Positions 17,439 to 27,293 of a stretch of 53,123 bases of DNA are shown piece after piece (position 1 is the first letter of the stretch; every line of letters begins with the position of its first letter). The position numbers and the translations under genes are program-made. Location: positions 1 to 53,123 of the forward strand of contig WQSQ01000003.1 of assembly GCA_009787775.1 (NCBI GenBank), given 5' to 3'. The stretch comes from Treponema sp. (GTDB lineage: Bacteria; Spirochaetota; Spirochaetia; Treponematales; Breznakiellaceae). Below the pieces are notes generated by a model. It was not told the origin of the DNA, ran no database searches, and worked only from the letters and a program-made list of their open reading frames with translations.

Positions 17439-18496
17439 TTTTTTAATATATCCTTTACTTTCGCAAACACTTCTTCTTCGGTGGGAATCACACCGCCCGA
17501 ATGAGCCAAAAGATGAATATCAAACTGTGATTTTACGTAATATGCGGAAAGCTTTACATCTTCAACCAGTTGTCCTTCAGACATTTCCACTGTTAAAACA
17601 GGGCAGCAAATTTTATTTCCCAGCTGTTCATAAGGGAAAGGCCATAATGTAACAGGCCTGAAAATGCCAAGTTTAATACCTTCTTTTTTAGCATGTTTCT
17701 GCGCACCGAGGCAAACTCTTGCGCAAGTGCCGTAAGCTACCATAACAAGATCAGCGCACGAACAATCAGTTTCTTCAAAGCGTATCTCAGATTTTTCTAT
17801 TGTCTTATAACGAATAAAACGCTGCTTTGTTTTAGCCTCAAGTAATTCAGGTACAAGTTCAATTGATGTGATGTGTACCGCTTCTTTACCGTGTCTTTCG
17901 GCGCAGCCTCCTGCCGACCATTCATATTTGGAAGCTTTTTTATCAGGAGGCAGTATGCAGCTTTCCATCATCTGTCCGATCATTCCGTCGGCATGAAGGA
18001 TTACAGGAAGACGGTATTTATCGGCCAGATCAAATGCGAGATAGGTCAAATCCGCACATTCCTGTACACTCTTCGGCGCAAGTACAATACACTTGTAATC
18101 ACCATGACCGCCGCCGCGTGTTGATTGAAAATAATCGCTTTGAGCAGGAGCAATATTGCCAAGTCCCGGTCCGCCTCGGCATATATTTGCAATTACCAGC
18201 GGTACATCTGCACCTGCAGCATAAGAAATTCCTTCCTGCTTAAGACTAATTCCCGGGCTGGAAGAACTTGTCATAGCTCTTACTCCTGCGCAGGCAGCTC
18301 CGTAAACCATGATAATTGCAGCTGTTTCGCTTTCTGCCTGGATGAAAATCCTCCCGCGGGAGAGCATGTGTTTTGCCATATAGGCAGGTATTTCATTCTG
18401 AGGAGTTATCGGATATCCAAAATACGCGCCGCAGCCAGCTCTTATTGCGGCCTCTGCGATTGCGTCGTTTCCTTTCATTAAAACTTTTTCGCTCAT
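17435..18496 (-). CDS. 2-oxoacid:ferredoxin oxidoreductase, alpha subunit
   Basis: A 353-residue pyrimidine-binding subunit. GNDAIAEAAIRAGCGAYFGYPITPQNEI (split around 9-36) and SSSPGISLKQEGI (about 77-89) are typical. The length fits the four-subunit Kor/Vor type rather than pyruvate oxidoreductase alpha subunits. It overlaps the ferredoxin-like gene upstream and the beta subunit downstream by 4 bases each. Substrate assignment (2-oxoglutarate or 2-oxoisovalerate) remains open. Confidence 0.9.
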   Translation of the reverse strand: MSEKVLMKGNDAIAEAAIRAGCGAYFGYPITPQNEIPAYMAKHMLSRGRIFIQAESETAAIIMVYGAACAGVRAMTSSSSPGISLKQEGISYAAGADVPLVIANICRGGPGLGNIAPAQSDYFQSTRGGGHGDYKCIVLAPKSVQECADLTYLAFDLADKYRLPVILHADGMIGQMMESCILPPDKKASKYEWSAGGCAERHGKEAVHITSIELVPELLEAKTKQRFIRYKTIEKSEIRFEETDCSCADLVMVAYGTCARVCLGAQKHAKKEGIKLGIFRPVTLWPFPYEQLGNKICCPVLTVEMSEGQLVEDVKLSAYYVKSQFDIHLLAHSGGVIPTEEEVFAKVKDILKK

Positions 18497-18717
18497 TTAT
18501 CCCCCAGCTCAAAAACCTCGATGCAGACATCGGGACAGACTTCGTAGCAGTTGCCGCATGCGATGCATTTTTCTGCGTCTACGGCTTTTACAGGATATGA
18601 GCCTGATGAATTCATCACGGTTTCTGCTTCCAGTATTTTTAACGGACATGCACGAATACATAAATAGCATCCTTTACACATCTCGCGATCAATTGTAATT
18701 TTTCCTTTCCTTGCCAT
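18493..18717 (-). CDS. 2-oxoacid:ferredoxin oxidoreductase, delta (2[4Fe-4S]) subunit
   Basis: A 74-residue ferredoxin-like subunit with two cluster motifs: CKGCYLCIRACP (about 13-24) and CIACGNCYEVCP (about 51-62). It passes electrons from the catalytic subunits to free ferredoxin. I chose the ATG at 18717, which has GAGGAA 5 bases upstream; the longer frame to 18765 runs through the promoter. It is the first gene of the four-gene operon. Confidence 0.92.
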   Translation of the reverse strand: MARKGKITIDREMCKGCYLCIRACPLKILEAETVMNSSGSYPVKAVDAEKCIACGNCYEVCPDVCIEVFELGDK

Positions 18718-18741
18718 GTTTTCCTCGACTTTACGCACCTT

Positions 18742-18770
18742 AGTATAAAGAAAATCAAATAGCATATCAA
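18742..18770 (-). promoter_or_regulatory. Promoter of the 2-oxoacid oxidoreductase operon
   Basis: Minus strand TTGATA (18765-18770), 17-base spacer, TATACT (18742-18747), 24 bases before the first gene. It lies back to back with the xylB promoter. Confidence 0.65.
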
Positions 18771-18786
18771 GTTAAAGGTAAAAAAG

Positions 18787-18815
18787 TAGACAATTGATAC
18801 ATACTGCAATATAAT
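18787..18815 (+). promoter_or_regulatory. Promoter of xylB-xylA
   Basis: TAGACA (18787-18792), 17-base spacer, perfect TATAAT (18810-18815); AGGAGG follows at 18829-18834 before the ATG at 18843. The leader is only about 20 bases, leaving little room for a leader-based switch. Confidence 0.7.
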
Positions 18816-18842
18816 GTGTGGAACCATTAGGAGGAGCAGTGT

Positions 18843-20324
18843 ATGCAGACTGTTTGCGGAATTGATCTTGGAACCCAAAGCTGTAAACTGATAATTTATG
18901 ATTTTGAAAAAACAAAAATTATCGCTCAATCTTCGTTTCCGGTGGAGATAATCGTTGAAAATGACGGAACAAGAGAGCAGAAAACCGAGTGGTATGATGA
19001 TGTATTAAAAAAATGTTTTGATAAGATCGATAAAAAAACCAAATCGACAATTGCGGCAATCGGCGTTTCAGGGCAGCAGCACGGATTTGTTCCGTTGGAT
19101 GAAAATGGAAAACCTGTATACAATGTTAAATTGTGGTGCGATACTTCAACAGCCAATGAATGCGAGGAAATAACAAAAGCGGCCGGAGGCGAAATAAAAC
19201 TTATCGAAAAAACAGGGCTTCCCATGCGTCCTGGTTATACTGCACCAAAAGTCCTGTGGCTAAAAGAACACAAGCCGTCTCTCTTTAAAAAATTACGGCA
19301 TATCCTTCTTCCACACAACTACATCAATTTCCTTTTAACAGGAGAGTATTGGGCGGAGTACGGCGACGCTTCGGGAACAGCTCTCTTTGATGTAAGAGAA
19401 CGCAAATGGTCATCTGAAGTCTGTAAATATATTTCAGCAGATGTTGAAAGTTATCTTCCACAACTCGCGTCTTCCGAGAAAGCAGCAGGAGTTGTTAACA
19501 GGGAAGCGGCAGAAATTTATGGTTTGCTTGAAGGGACATTGGTTTCTTCAGGAGGCGGCGATAACATGATGAGCGCGATCGGCACAGGCGCTGTCCGCGA
19601 CGGATTTTTAACGATGAGCCTTGGCACATCAGGCACACTTTTTGGTTTTTCCAAAAAACCTGTAGTTGATCCGTCAGGGGATCTTGCCGCCTTTTGTTCT
19701 TCTTCAGGAGGCTGGCTGCCTCTTCTCTGTACAATGAACTGTACCGTAGCAAGCGAAGAGATGCGCAGCCTTCTGGGATTTGATGTTAAATCCTTCGATG
19801 CGGAAGCCGCGAAATCTCCGATCGGCGCGGACGGCATCGCTGTTCTTCCGTTTTTTAACGGAGAGAGAACACCCAATCTTCCGAATGGAAGAGCGAGCAT
19901 TAACGGAATTACCGCCGCAAATTTTAATAAACAGAACCTTGCCCGCGCGTCTTTGGAATCGGCAATCTTCGGGATGAGGATCGGCCTTGATGGTTTTAAA
20001 TCGCTCGGTTTTAAACCTAAAGAAATCCGCCTGACAGGCGGAGGAGCGAAAAGCGCAATCTGGCAGAGCATTGCAGCCAACGTTACAAATGTTCCTGTGC
20101 GCATTCTTGAAGGCTCGGAAGCCGCCGCGATGGGAGGTGCGATTCAGGCGCTGTGGTGTCTTGAAAATCATGAAGGGAAAAAGACTTCCATTGAGGGTCT
20201 GGCAGACAAGCATGTCACGCTGGGCGCGGCGATAAAACCGGATAAAAAGAGCGTTGATAAATATAATGAGGCATACGCTGTATATTCAAAGTATCTTGGG
20301 GCATTAAGCCCTTTATACAGATAA
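18843..20324 (+). CDS. xylB: Xylulokinase
   Basis: A 493-residue FGGY-family kinase that phosphorylates D-xylulose to xylulose 5-phosphate. The N-terminal ATPase fold begins GIDLGTQSCKL (6-16). GVSGQQHGF (about 74-82) is the xylulokinase signature around the sugar-binding site. SLGTSGTLFGFS (about 260) and the C-terminal LTGGGAKSAIWQ (about 397-408) bind ATP. Length is typical. AGGAGG precedes the ATG. It is cotranscribed with xylA, which starts 39 bases further on; the gene order B then A is less common than A then B. Confidence 0.95.
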   Translation: MQTVCGIDLGTQSCKLIIYDFEKTKIIAQSSFPVEIIVENDGTREQKTEWYDDVLKKCFDKIDKKTKSTIAAIGVSGQQHGFVPLDENGKPVYNVKLWCDTSTANECEEITKAAGGEIKLIEKTGLPMRPGYTAPKVLWLKEHKPSLFKKLRHILLPHNYINFLLTGEYWAEYGDASGTALFDVRERKWSSEVCKYISADVESYLPQLASSEKAAGVVNREAAEIYGLLEGTLVSSGGGDNMMSAIGTGAVRDGFLTMSLGTSGTLFGFSKKPVVDPSGDLAAFCSSSGGWLPLLCTMNCTVASEEMRSLLGFDVKSFDAEAAKSPIGADGIAVLPFFNGERTPNLPNGRASINGITAANFNKQNLARASLESAIFGMRIGLDGFKSLGFKPKEIRLTGGGAKSAIWQSIAANVTNVPVRILEGSEAAAMGGAIQALWCLENHEGKKTSIEGLADKHVTLGAAIKPDKKSVDKYNEAYAVYSKYLGALSPLYR

Positions 20325-20363
20325 AACCCGGTTGAGGTTTTAAATAACATATGGAGGCTGACT

Positions 20364-21713
20364 ATGGCAAATTGTTACGTAGGGGCGAAAGAGTATTTCC
20401 CCGGTATCCAGAAGATTAAATACGAAGGACCTAAAAGTAAAAATCCCTTGGCATTCAAGTATTACGACGCTGATAAAGTAATCGGCGGGAAAAAGATGAA
20501 GGATCATCTTCGCTTCGCTATTGCATATTGGCACAGTTTTTGTGCGGACGGCGCGGATCCTTTCGGTTCCGGTACGCACATTTTCCCATGGAATGTAGAC
20601 GCAAAAAACCCGATGGACGCGGCCGAAAAGAAAATGGACGCAGCCTTTGAGTTCATCACAAAAATTGGCGCAGAATACTACGCGTTTCACGACAGGGACA
20701 TGGCTCCGGAAGGCGCAACTCCGGCGGAGAGCGAAAAAAACCTGATGACATTAACCGCGAAAGCGAAAAACCTCCAGGCTCAAACTGGCGTTAAACTTCT
20801 TTGGGGAACCGCGAATGTTTTCAGTAGCCCGCGCTTTATGAACGGAGCCGCGACCAATCCCGAGTTTGGAGTAGTAGCGCTCGCCGCTACACAGGTAAAA
20901 GCCGCGATTGACGCCACAATAGAGCTTGGAGGAGCGGGCTACACTTTCTGGGGCGGCCGTGAAGGATACATGAGCTTACTTAACACAGACCTAAAAAGGG
21001 AAAAAGACAACCTTGCCAGATTTCTTACAATGGCGCGTGATTATGCCCGCAAACAGGGATTTAAAGGTGTGTTTTATATTGAGCCGAAACCGATGGAACC
21101 GACAAAACATCAATATGATTTTGACACAGAAACAGTTATTGGATTCTTGCGCAACTATGGTCTTGATAAGGATTTCCGCATGAATATTGAAGCAAATCAC
21201 GCTGAGCTTGCAGGTCATGATTTTTTCCATGAACTTGAAACAGCTGCCGCAGCCGGTTTCTTCGGATCTGTAGACGCAAACCGTGGCGACTTTATTAACG
21301 GCTGGGACACAGACCAGTTCCCGATGAGCTATTATGAAACCGCTTTAGCCATGTACACAATTTTAAAAATCGGCGGTTTTACAACAGGCGGCCTTAACTT
21401 TGATTCCAAAATACGCCGTAATTCAATTGACCCTGCTGATCTTTTTATCGCACATGTCGGCGGCATGGATACATTCGCTGTCGGTTTACAGGTCGCCCAG
21501 CGCATTATCGACGACAAGGTTATTCCGGACTTTGTAAAAGATCGTTACGCGTCATTTGACTCAGGCGACGGGGTCAAATTTACAAAAGGCGAGCTGACAC
21601 TTGAACAGCTTTCGAAAATCGGAACAGACGCCGGTTATGGAAAAACCGGTATAACAAGCGGCAAGCAGGAATATCTTGAGAATGTATTGAACAGCTACCT
21701 GTTGGGACTTTAA
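20364..21713 (+). CDS. xylA: Xylose isomerase
   Basis: A 449-residue class II (long) xylose isomerase that converts D-xylose to D-xylulose. Active-site and metal motifs are visible: [10 protein letters not shown] (about 105-114), [10 protein letters not shown] (about 193-202), [13 protein letters not shown] (about 239-251), [17 protein letters not shown] (about 274-290) and the late [11 protein letters not shown] (about 355). GGAGG lies about 8 bases before the ATG. A strong terminator follows the stop codon. No xylose transporter or XylR-type regulator is in the immediate neighbourhood. Confidence 0.97.
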   Translation: MANCYVGAKEYFPGIQKIKYEGPKSKNPLAFKYYDADKVIGGKKMKDHLRFAIAYWHSFCADGADPFGSGTHIFPWNVDAKNPMDAAEKKMDAAFEFITKIGAEYYAFHDRDMAPEGATPAESEKNLMTLTAKAKNLQAQTGVKLLWGTANVFSSPRFMNGAATNPEFGVVALAATQVKAAIDATIELGGAGYTFWGGREGYMSLLNTDLKREKDNLARFLTMARDYARKQGFKGVFYIEPKPMEPTKHQYDFDTETVIGFLRNYGLDKDFRMNIEANHAELAGHDFFHELETAAAAGFFGSVDANRGDFINGWDTDQFPMSYYETALAMYTILKIGGFTTGGLNFDSKIRRNSIDPADLFIAHVGGMDTFAVGLQVAQRIIDDKVIPDFVKDRYASFDSGDGVKFTKGELTLEQLSKIGTDAGYGKTGITSGKQEYLENVLNSYLLGL

Positions 21714-21733
21714 TAAGCAGCAAATATTATTAA

Positions 21734-21760
21734 GCCTCCGGTAAATCCGGAGGCTTTTTT
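21734..21760 (+). terminator. Intrinsic terminator of the xyl operon
   Basis: An 8-bp GC-rich stem GCCTCCGG / CCGGAGGC with a 5-base loop is followed by TTTTTT, 20 bases after the xylA stop codon. It may also serve the convergent gene ending at 21762. Confidence 0.9.
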
Positions 21761-21761
21761 A

Positions 21762-23027
21762 TTAATAATAGTAACTGGCGCGGACATTGCCGCTTAATGT
21801 GACATACAACATAATGCTGAAAGGTTTTATATCATTCCTTGCATCTTTAAAAGCTGTTTTATAATAACCGTTGCCAAATGCCATTGGAAGCGCGAAATAT
21901 ATTTCCAAATTCTGAAAAGGAGTTATTCTGATACCTGGAACAATGCTGAATGAATCATCGCCGTAAAGAAATCTTGTGAATAAACGTAGGTTCCCCCATC
22001 CGTCAAACCGGTATAGCAGATTAACTGCCGCATTAATTCCGCCAAGAAACGGGGTTGTTCCGATTAATTCATAATCTGTTTCAGGTTTAAAAAGTAACGA
22101 TCTTCCTTCTCTGTTATAGAAAAATTCAGCGTTTACATCAAGTTTATTATTAATAAAGGATCTGAGAAAACCAAGATTAAAGGCAAAACTGACTTCTTTA
22201 TCGGTATGTGTGTTAAAAGCGGCAAGCCACTCATTATAAACTTCAAAATCCCAAAGAGTGGTTTTCACGGACAAAAATGCGCGCGTAGCCATTTCCTTCT
22301 GGTAAAAAGCGCCAAAATTAAAATCAGCCCATTGTAAAGCAAGATTGTATTTCCCTCCAAATCCAATTGAATCTATACTGAGATTTTTACCTGCGGCAAT
22401 ATCTGATCTTGTTTGAGCTAAAAGCTGAAGGCCGCCAACTCCAACAGGCACATCAAGCCTAATTAAATATGAAGGACCGGAAGGTCCGTTGTCTGGAATA
22501 CGCGATAACAAATTTGTGAAACTGAAATTAGTTGAAATTCCCCATTTTTGTTCTGCTTTTCCTGCGCGAAGAAAAACTTTATCCAGAAAATTATAATCAA
22601 AAAAGAAATTACCCAGGCTGATATATGGAAATGTACCTGGAATAGCAAAATTAATAACGCTTTGGACGCGGAAAGCATCGGAAATTCTTGCATTTATTCC
22701 GATCGCAGAACTCATTTTTATCGCCGGTGCCCATGTAAAATTTCCGCTTGAGTTTTGTTCCCATGGATAATAATCAACCCACCCCGGGTTAACCGTTCCC
22801 CTGAATGCATAGGAAAAATCAAATTCAAGCCCGCGCCTTCTTAAACTCTGAACAACCGAAACAGTTTCTGTTTTCGGTGTTTCTTCCTGCGCGGGAGTTT
22901 CAGCAGACGGCTCACCAAAAATTGAATCAATAGAATCAAAATCTATATCAATTAAGTCAACATTCTGAGTTGAGACAAAAACGAACGAGAAACCCAGTAA
23001 AAAAATAAAAAAAAACAATTTCTTCAT
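21762..23027 (-). CDS. Predicted outer-membrane beta-barrel protein of a Lol-like operon
   Basis: A 421-residue exported protein with a signal peptide (MKKLFFFIFLLGFSFVFVSTQN). An acidic low-complexity linker with DIDFDSIDSIFG and a P/E/T-rich stretch covers about 23-60. The rest is rich in alternating hydrophobic and aromatic strands, such as FDFSYAFRG and FALPMAFGNGYY, and the protein ends in aromatic residues (SYYY), as outer-membrane barrels do. Family not recognised. It is the last gene of the ABC/LolA-like operon, overlapping the preceding gene by 4 bases, so it may be the outer-membrane partner or cargo of that system. Confidence 0.65.
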   Translation of the reverse strand: MKKLFFFIFLLGFSFVFVSTQNVDLIDIDFDSIDSIFGEPSAETPAQEETPKTETVSVVQSLRRRGLEFDFSYAFRGTVNPGWVDYYPWEQNSSGNFTWAPAIKMSSAIGINARISDAFRVQSVINFAIPGTFPYISLGNFFFDYNFLDKVFLRAGKAEQKWGISTNFSFTNLLSRIPDNGPSGPSYLIRLDVPVGVGGLQLLAQTRSDIAAGKNLSIDSIGFGGKYNLALQWADFNFGAFYQKEMATRAFLSVKTTLWDFEVYNEWLAAFNTHTDKEVSFAFNLGFLRSFINNKLDVNAEFFYNREGRSLLFKPETDYELIGTTPFLGGINAAVNLLYRFDGWGNLRLFTRFLYGDDSFSIVPGIRITPFQNLEIYFALPMAFGNGYYKTAFKDARNDIKPFSIMLYVTLSGNVRASYYY

Positions 23028-23806
23028 CTGCTTACAGATTCCAAAAAGGTTTGAGAGAAGACTGAATCTGCTATTCTGCTGAACGAAGGTCTGTTAATGG
23101 TTATTTGAGTGCGTTCATTGACGAAAACACCGTTTATTGTAGCGCCTCTCAACGTTTCAACATACATAAGCTGCCTTGGAACATAACGGGTGTCAATCTG
23201 ATAATAATCTGCAATCACTGTTGTCCTAAGAAGTTGTCCCGAAAGACTGTAATCTTCTGCTTTGCGTAATAAATTGTCATCTGTGCTAATCCACACCTTC
23301 ATTATGGGATATTCAACTTCATTTGTTACAGCCTCAAGGTTTAATACCCTGCAGTTGAAACGGCCTAATTGTTCATTAAAACCGGAAACCACCCTGTAAT
23401 CCTGCGCAAGAGTAGATCTGGTAAAATCAGAGTTTCTTGCATTAGTATTCTGAAAACGGCTGGAACTGCTTGTAGTGTTGAATCTGCGGCTTTCCGGATC
23501 ATAAAACCAGAGGGTATTTCCTTCCTTAAGATAACCTTGTCCTCTGCTGATTAACGGTTCCATAATGATGATTACATATTGTTCCCGCGAATCGCGGCGA
23601 AAAACACCCGCGACAGTAGTAGAACGCGATTGCCCAGGTCTGTCCTGAACAATGACATACTCCGCCTGAAAATCAGTGTTTAAATAGCTTACTGTCGCAT
23701 CAACTCTTGTTAGCAATTCCTGATCCGGGTTTGACATTCGCGTTTGCGCCCAAAGCTCTGTTAATATAATAAAGCATGATAAAATAATGAATATTATCTT
23801 TTTCAT
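23024..23806 (-). CDS. LolA-like periplasmic protein (TP0789 family)
   Basis: A 260-residue secreted protein (signal peptide to about residue 20, LTELWAQ). It matches the outer-membrane lipoprotein-sorting (COG2834) family and especially the treponemal TP0789 type: LWFYDPESRRFNTTSS (about 101), SDFTRSTLAQDYRV (about 124) and a C-terminal VFSQTFLESV. LolA-like folds carry lipids or lipoproteins across the periplasm. It overlaps both neighbours by 4 bases, between an FtsX-like permease and the predicted barrel, which supports a carrier role. Confidence 0.85.
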   Translation of the reverse strand: MKKIIFIILSCFIILTELWAQTRMSNPDQELLTRVDATVSYLNTDFQAEYVIVQDRPGQSRSTTVAGVFRRDSREQYVIIIMEPLISRGQGYLKEGNTLWFYDPESRRFNTTSSSSRFQNTNARNSDFTRSTLAQDYRVVSGFNEQLGRFNCRVLNLEAVTNEVEYPIMKVWISTDDNLLRKAEDYSLSGQLLRTTVIADYYQIDTRYVPRQLMYVETLRGATINGVFVNERTQITINRPSFSRIADSVFSQTFLESVSR

Positions 23807-25083
23807 AATGGTTCTCCAGATAAAAGAGACGGCAGTTTCTTTTTTGAAGCGCGTAACGAAGGAAGTACAGCCGCTGCCGCAAGAATTAACAATGTAGATA
23901 TTATATTTATTATAATTGTATTCGGTAAATATAACGGCGAAAGCTTTCCGTTCTTTAAAAATATTTCAAAACTGGGAAACCATGAAAACGAAATAAACGA
24001 AGCTATAACATTTAAAATCAAAGCGAATAAAAATCCTGCCAGCAGAGATATAATACCAAGAATAATGATTTCAGTCCAGAGAACCGCCCTTAAATCACCA
24101 CTCAAAAAACCAATGGCTCTCATAATACCCATTTCCTTTGCCCGCTCATGAAGTATCAGGCGATATGTTACAGACGCGCTTGCAAAAATAATTATAAGCA
24201 TCAGACTGTAAAGAAAGTATGTAATCAAATTCATCGCATCCAGTAAATCGGAAACATCCGATAAATTAACCGGCAATGTAAGAAGATAGACTTTATCGCC
24301 CGGTCCTCTGTCCAATCCATCCCTGTCGTAAACCAGGGGTCCGATGTCTAATTTATCAGAAAGTATACTCTGTAATATTCTGCGATTTCTTTCAGCAGCC
24401 GAAGGATTCTCAAAAAAGAACCCAATAGCAGAACAATCAGCATCATTGTAAAGTAACAATCGGTTAAGGCTTAATCTGGAAATATATACTTTATAATAAC
24501 CGAATATCGAAGCGTCATTAACAATGCCTTTAACAATGAACCGGCCGGTATTTTTTTGCCGGTTTTCATTTGTTTCCAGAATAATACTGTCTCCGACTGC
24601 CGCTCCCAATTGCTCGGCGACCGGAGATGAAAGAATGATGCTATCGTCATCCAAAAAAGACTTTACAGGAAAAGAAAAATCCATTCTGGAAAATAAACGC
24701 TCTTCATTTTCCCAATCGCTGCCGATTACATATTTTAATGTGAGCGCGTTTCCGTTAAAATAAATAACACCTCTATTGTAGTAAAGAGTTCTCATTACTG
24801 TATACTTTGGACTGATTCCGGATAAACTAACCGCTTCCATTATCGAGGAGATTACGGGAGATTGCATCTGAAAATATCTGCCGTATCCGACAGCGATAAT
24901 GTCTCCCGCATAATGCGATTGAGCGGTGATATAAACATTATCGTACATTCCATCTTTAGTTGAAGTAATAAAAGAAACAACCGCGAAACAAAACACCAGG
25001 GCTATTAACAGGAAACCGTAACGGCGTCTGTAACGGTAAAGATATTTAGCGCCAAGCCTGAATAGCATTAAGACTTTTTCCAT
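23803..25083 (-). CDS. FtsX-like ABC transporter permease (second)
   Basis: A 426-residue MacB/LolC-type permease: helix 1 (about 22-40), a periplasmic domain of about 230 residues, then three C-terminal helices (about 285-310, 335-360, 385-405). The FtsX-type segment KEMGIMRAIGFLSGDLRAVLW (split, about 318-338) sits between helices 2 and 3. With the paired permease and ATPase it should extract or move a lipid or lipoprotein substrate at the inner membrane. The gap to the upstream permease is 1 base; the downstream gene overlaps by 4. Confidence 0.88.
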   Translation of the reverse strand: MEKVLMLFRLGAKYLYRYRRRYGFLLIALVFCFAVVSFITSTKDGMYDNVYITAQSHYAGDIIAVGYGRYFQMQSPVISSIMEAVSLSGISPKYTVMRTLYYNRGVIYFNGNALTLKYVIGSDWENEERLFSRMDFSFPVKSFLDDDSIILSSPVAEQLGAAVGDSIILETNENRQKNTGRFIVKGIVNDASIFGYYKVYISRLSLNRLLLYNDADCSAIGFFFENPSAAERNRRILQSILSDKLDIGPLVYDRDGLDRGPGDKVYLLTLPVNLSDVSDLLDAMNLITYFLYSLMLIIIFASASVTYRLILHERAKEMGIMRAIGFLSGDLRAVLWTEIIILGIISLLAGFLFALILNVIASFISFSWFPSFEIFLKNGKLSPLYLPNTIIINIISTLLILAAAAVLPSLRASKKKLPSLLSGEPL

Positions 25084-25084
25084 A

Positions 25085-26542
25085 TTATCCCTGCCTCACC
25101 GCTTCCACAGGCTCAATCCGAAGGGTAACATTAATCGGATAAATTGACACGACAATTCCCAGAATTACGGCCAAAAAAAACGAAACAGCCGCAACCTTCG
25201 GAATAAAATCAAGAGTCAGTATCTGCCCGCCTAAAAAAGAGGCAATCAATTCATTAGGGATGCTGAAAGCCAGTGCGTTAATCCATTTTATAAAAAGAAA
25301 GCCTATACCTATTCCGGCAGCGCCGGAAAAAACCGATAAAATAATATTTTCCTGAAGAACAAGAGAACTGATGTAAAGGTCAGAAGAACCTATTGCTCGT
25401 AGTGTGCCGATTTCCCTTGTTCTCCTGAAAACAGAAATTAATAGTATATTAATTACAGTTATTACGCCGGTAGCGCATATAAGCAGCATTCCGGCGTTAA
25501 ATAAGACCTGAACCAGTAAAAGCAAAATCGCCGAAGTTCCTACAGAAGTCCGCCAATCAACAGCGGTAACGCCGTAGGGTTCAATTTTTTTATTAATGGA
25601 TCTTATAAACGATGCCGGCGAAACATTATCCTCAAGATCAATGATGATAAAATTCCAGTCGCCGCCTGCCAGATTAATATCACCAGCGGAAGGGGATTCA
25701 GCTAACCAGCCAATCAGAAAATCAACAGAAAAATCTTCTTCATCATCCCGCTGAAAAAAAGAGGATTCCATGCTAAATATATCATCGATGTCCAATGATA
25801 AAAGCTGCGCCGCTTCATGCTGCGTATTGCTGTAGCTTGTTTCCTGCGGCGCAGCGACCTGAATTGAGTTCAGTACTCTTGCTGTTTGGGGATCAATAAT
25901 GATAATCTCGTTCATAAACAAGCCGGGATTCTGATAACTAAAAATACCGACAAGAGGGACTTCCCTTATTTTAAAACCAAAATCGCTTCCTGATGTAAAA
26001 AGAAGAGGATCTCCGATCCTCGGGTATATGCCGGTTTCCCCCTGTATTCTCCGTGCGCGATCGGAAGTGATCATGGCGCCGTATTCGCTTTCGTATAACA
26101 TGCGTCCTTCTTCAAGAATAACGCCTGGAAACACGGAAAAATAAGTGGACGCATCCACTCCGCAAAGCAAAGCCGGAGATCGGACTCCCAATAAATCAAG
26201 ATAGGCTTTTCCAGACACCTGGCTTGTTATTCCTGCTATTCCGCTTTCGGCGCGGACTATCTCCATTACTGTGTCATAAGCGGGAAATACCGGAATAATA
26301 AAAAACTCGTCGATAACAGGCGTGTTTGCGCCGAAAAGATTCATGCTCACATCAGCTTTTTTCTGAATCATTACATCGCCGGTAAGGCTTTTTATAAAAG
26401 CATCATGAAGGCTTAAGTTGGATCTTTCTATCATGCTGTTTCCCATAAAAAAGATGAAAACAATTACGGTAATAAGAAGGATTACAATCGCGTTGTTCTT
26501 TTTGTTTTTTACAATGTTGCGAAGAGCCAGAAAAAAGACCAT
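25085..26542 (-). CDS. FtsX-like ABC transporter permease (first)
   Basis: A 485-residue permease of the same family as its neighbour but longer in the periplasmic part (about 40-345). Helix 1 is about 15-35, and the three C-terminal helices lie at about 350-375, 400-430 and 445-470. RTREIGTLRAIGSSDLYIS (about 380-398) is the FtsX signature. A heterodimer of two different permeases with one ATPase mirrors LolC/LolE with LolD. It starts 2 bases after the ATPase stop codon. Confidence 0.88.
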   Translation of the reverse strand: MVFFLALRNIVKNKKNNAIVILLITVIVFIFFMGNSMIERSNLSLHDAFIKSLTGDVMIQKKADVSMNLFGANTPVIDEFFIIPVFPAYDTVMEIVRAESGIAGITSQVSGKAYLDLLGVRSPALLCGVDASTYFSVFPGVILEEGRMLYESEYGAMITSDRARRIQGETGIYPRIGDPLLFTSGSDFGFKIREVPLVGIFSYQNPGLFMNEIIIIDPQTARVLNSIQVAAPQETSYSNTQHEAAQLLSLDIDDIFSMESSFFQRDDEEDFSVDFLIGWLAESPSAGDINLAGGDWNFIIIDLEDNVSPASFIRSINKKIEPYGVTAVDWRTSVGTSAILLLLVQVLFNAGMLLICATGVITVINILLISVFRRTREIGTLRAIGSSDLYISSLVLQENIILSVFSGAAGIGIGFLFIKWINALAFSIPNELIASFLGGQILTLDFIPKVAAVSFFLAVILGIVVSIYPINVTLRIEPVEAVRQG

Positions 26543-26544
26543 CG

Positions 26545-27264
26545 CTACCTCTGCACATCTAAAGAAGTGTTCACAGCGTTTACTGTGTACTCTGATTTAA
26601 CAAGTCCATCCTGAAGGAAAACAATATGATCCGCCATTTTCCAGATATCAGGATCATGCGTAGAAAATATAAAGGTGGTTTTCTCATTATGATTAATTTT
26701 TTTCATCAGGTTTAAAACAATCTCGCCGGTTTCCGAGTCAAGGTTGGCGGTAGGCTCATCCGCGATAACAATCCTAGGGCTTGTAACGAGAGCGCGCGCA
26801 ATCGCGACACGCTGCTGCTGACCCCCCGAAAGCTCCGCTGGAACATGTTTATGCCGATCCGACAGTCCGACTTCCTCAAGGAGATAATTCACCTTTTCTT
26901 TACGTTTTGATTTATTACCGCCTTTTCCGGAAATAATAAGGGGAAGTTCCACGTTTTCATAAACATTTAAAACAGGCAACAGGTTAAATGACTGAAACAC
27001 ATACCCAAGAAGCTCGCGCCTAATCCGCGCAAGTTCCCTGCGGTTCTGCCGTTTAATCTCATGGCCGTCAAGAATAAGGCTTCCTTCGTTAAAACTGTCA
27101 ATTAATCCGATGATATTCATCAATGTGGTCTTGCCGGAACCGGAAGGCCCCGCTATTGACAAAAACTCACCTTCGGTAATATCAAGGCTTACGCCCTTAA
27201 GCGCCTGCACTTCAAACTTACCCATTGGATATACTTTATGGAGATTTTTTATGGAAACGATCAT
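26545..27264 (-). CDS. ABC transporter ATPase, LolD/MacB type
   Basis: A 239-residue ATPase with Walker [10 protein letters not shown] (39-47), Q-loop [11 protein letters not shown] (about 89-99), signature LSGGQQQR (about 144-151), Walker [13 protein letters not shown] (about 160-171) and H-loop FSTHD. The spacing and ADEPTANLD place it in the LolD/MacB/FtsE group that drives FtsX-like permeases. It is the first gene of the five-gene operon and has its own promoter. Confidence 0.93.
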   Translation of the reverse strand: MIVSIKNLHKVYPMGKFEVQALKGVSLDITEGEFLSIAGPSGSGKTTLMNIIGLIDSFNEGSLILDGHEIKRQNRRELARIRRELLGYVFQSFNLLPVLNVYENVELPLIISGKGGNKSKRKEKVNYLLEEVGLSDRHKHVPAELSGGQQQRVAIARALVTSPRIVIADEPTANLDSETGEIVLNLMKKINHNEKTTFIFSTHDPDIWKMADHIVFLQDGLVKSEYTVNAVNTSLDVQR

Positions 27265-27293
27265 TAAGCGCCCTTTTATACGTATATTACTAC

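Noticed and set aside
19517-20213. Minus-strand open frames opposite xylB
   Set aside because: Shadows of xylB with no start signals or recognisable protein.
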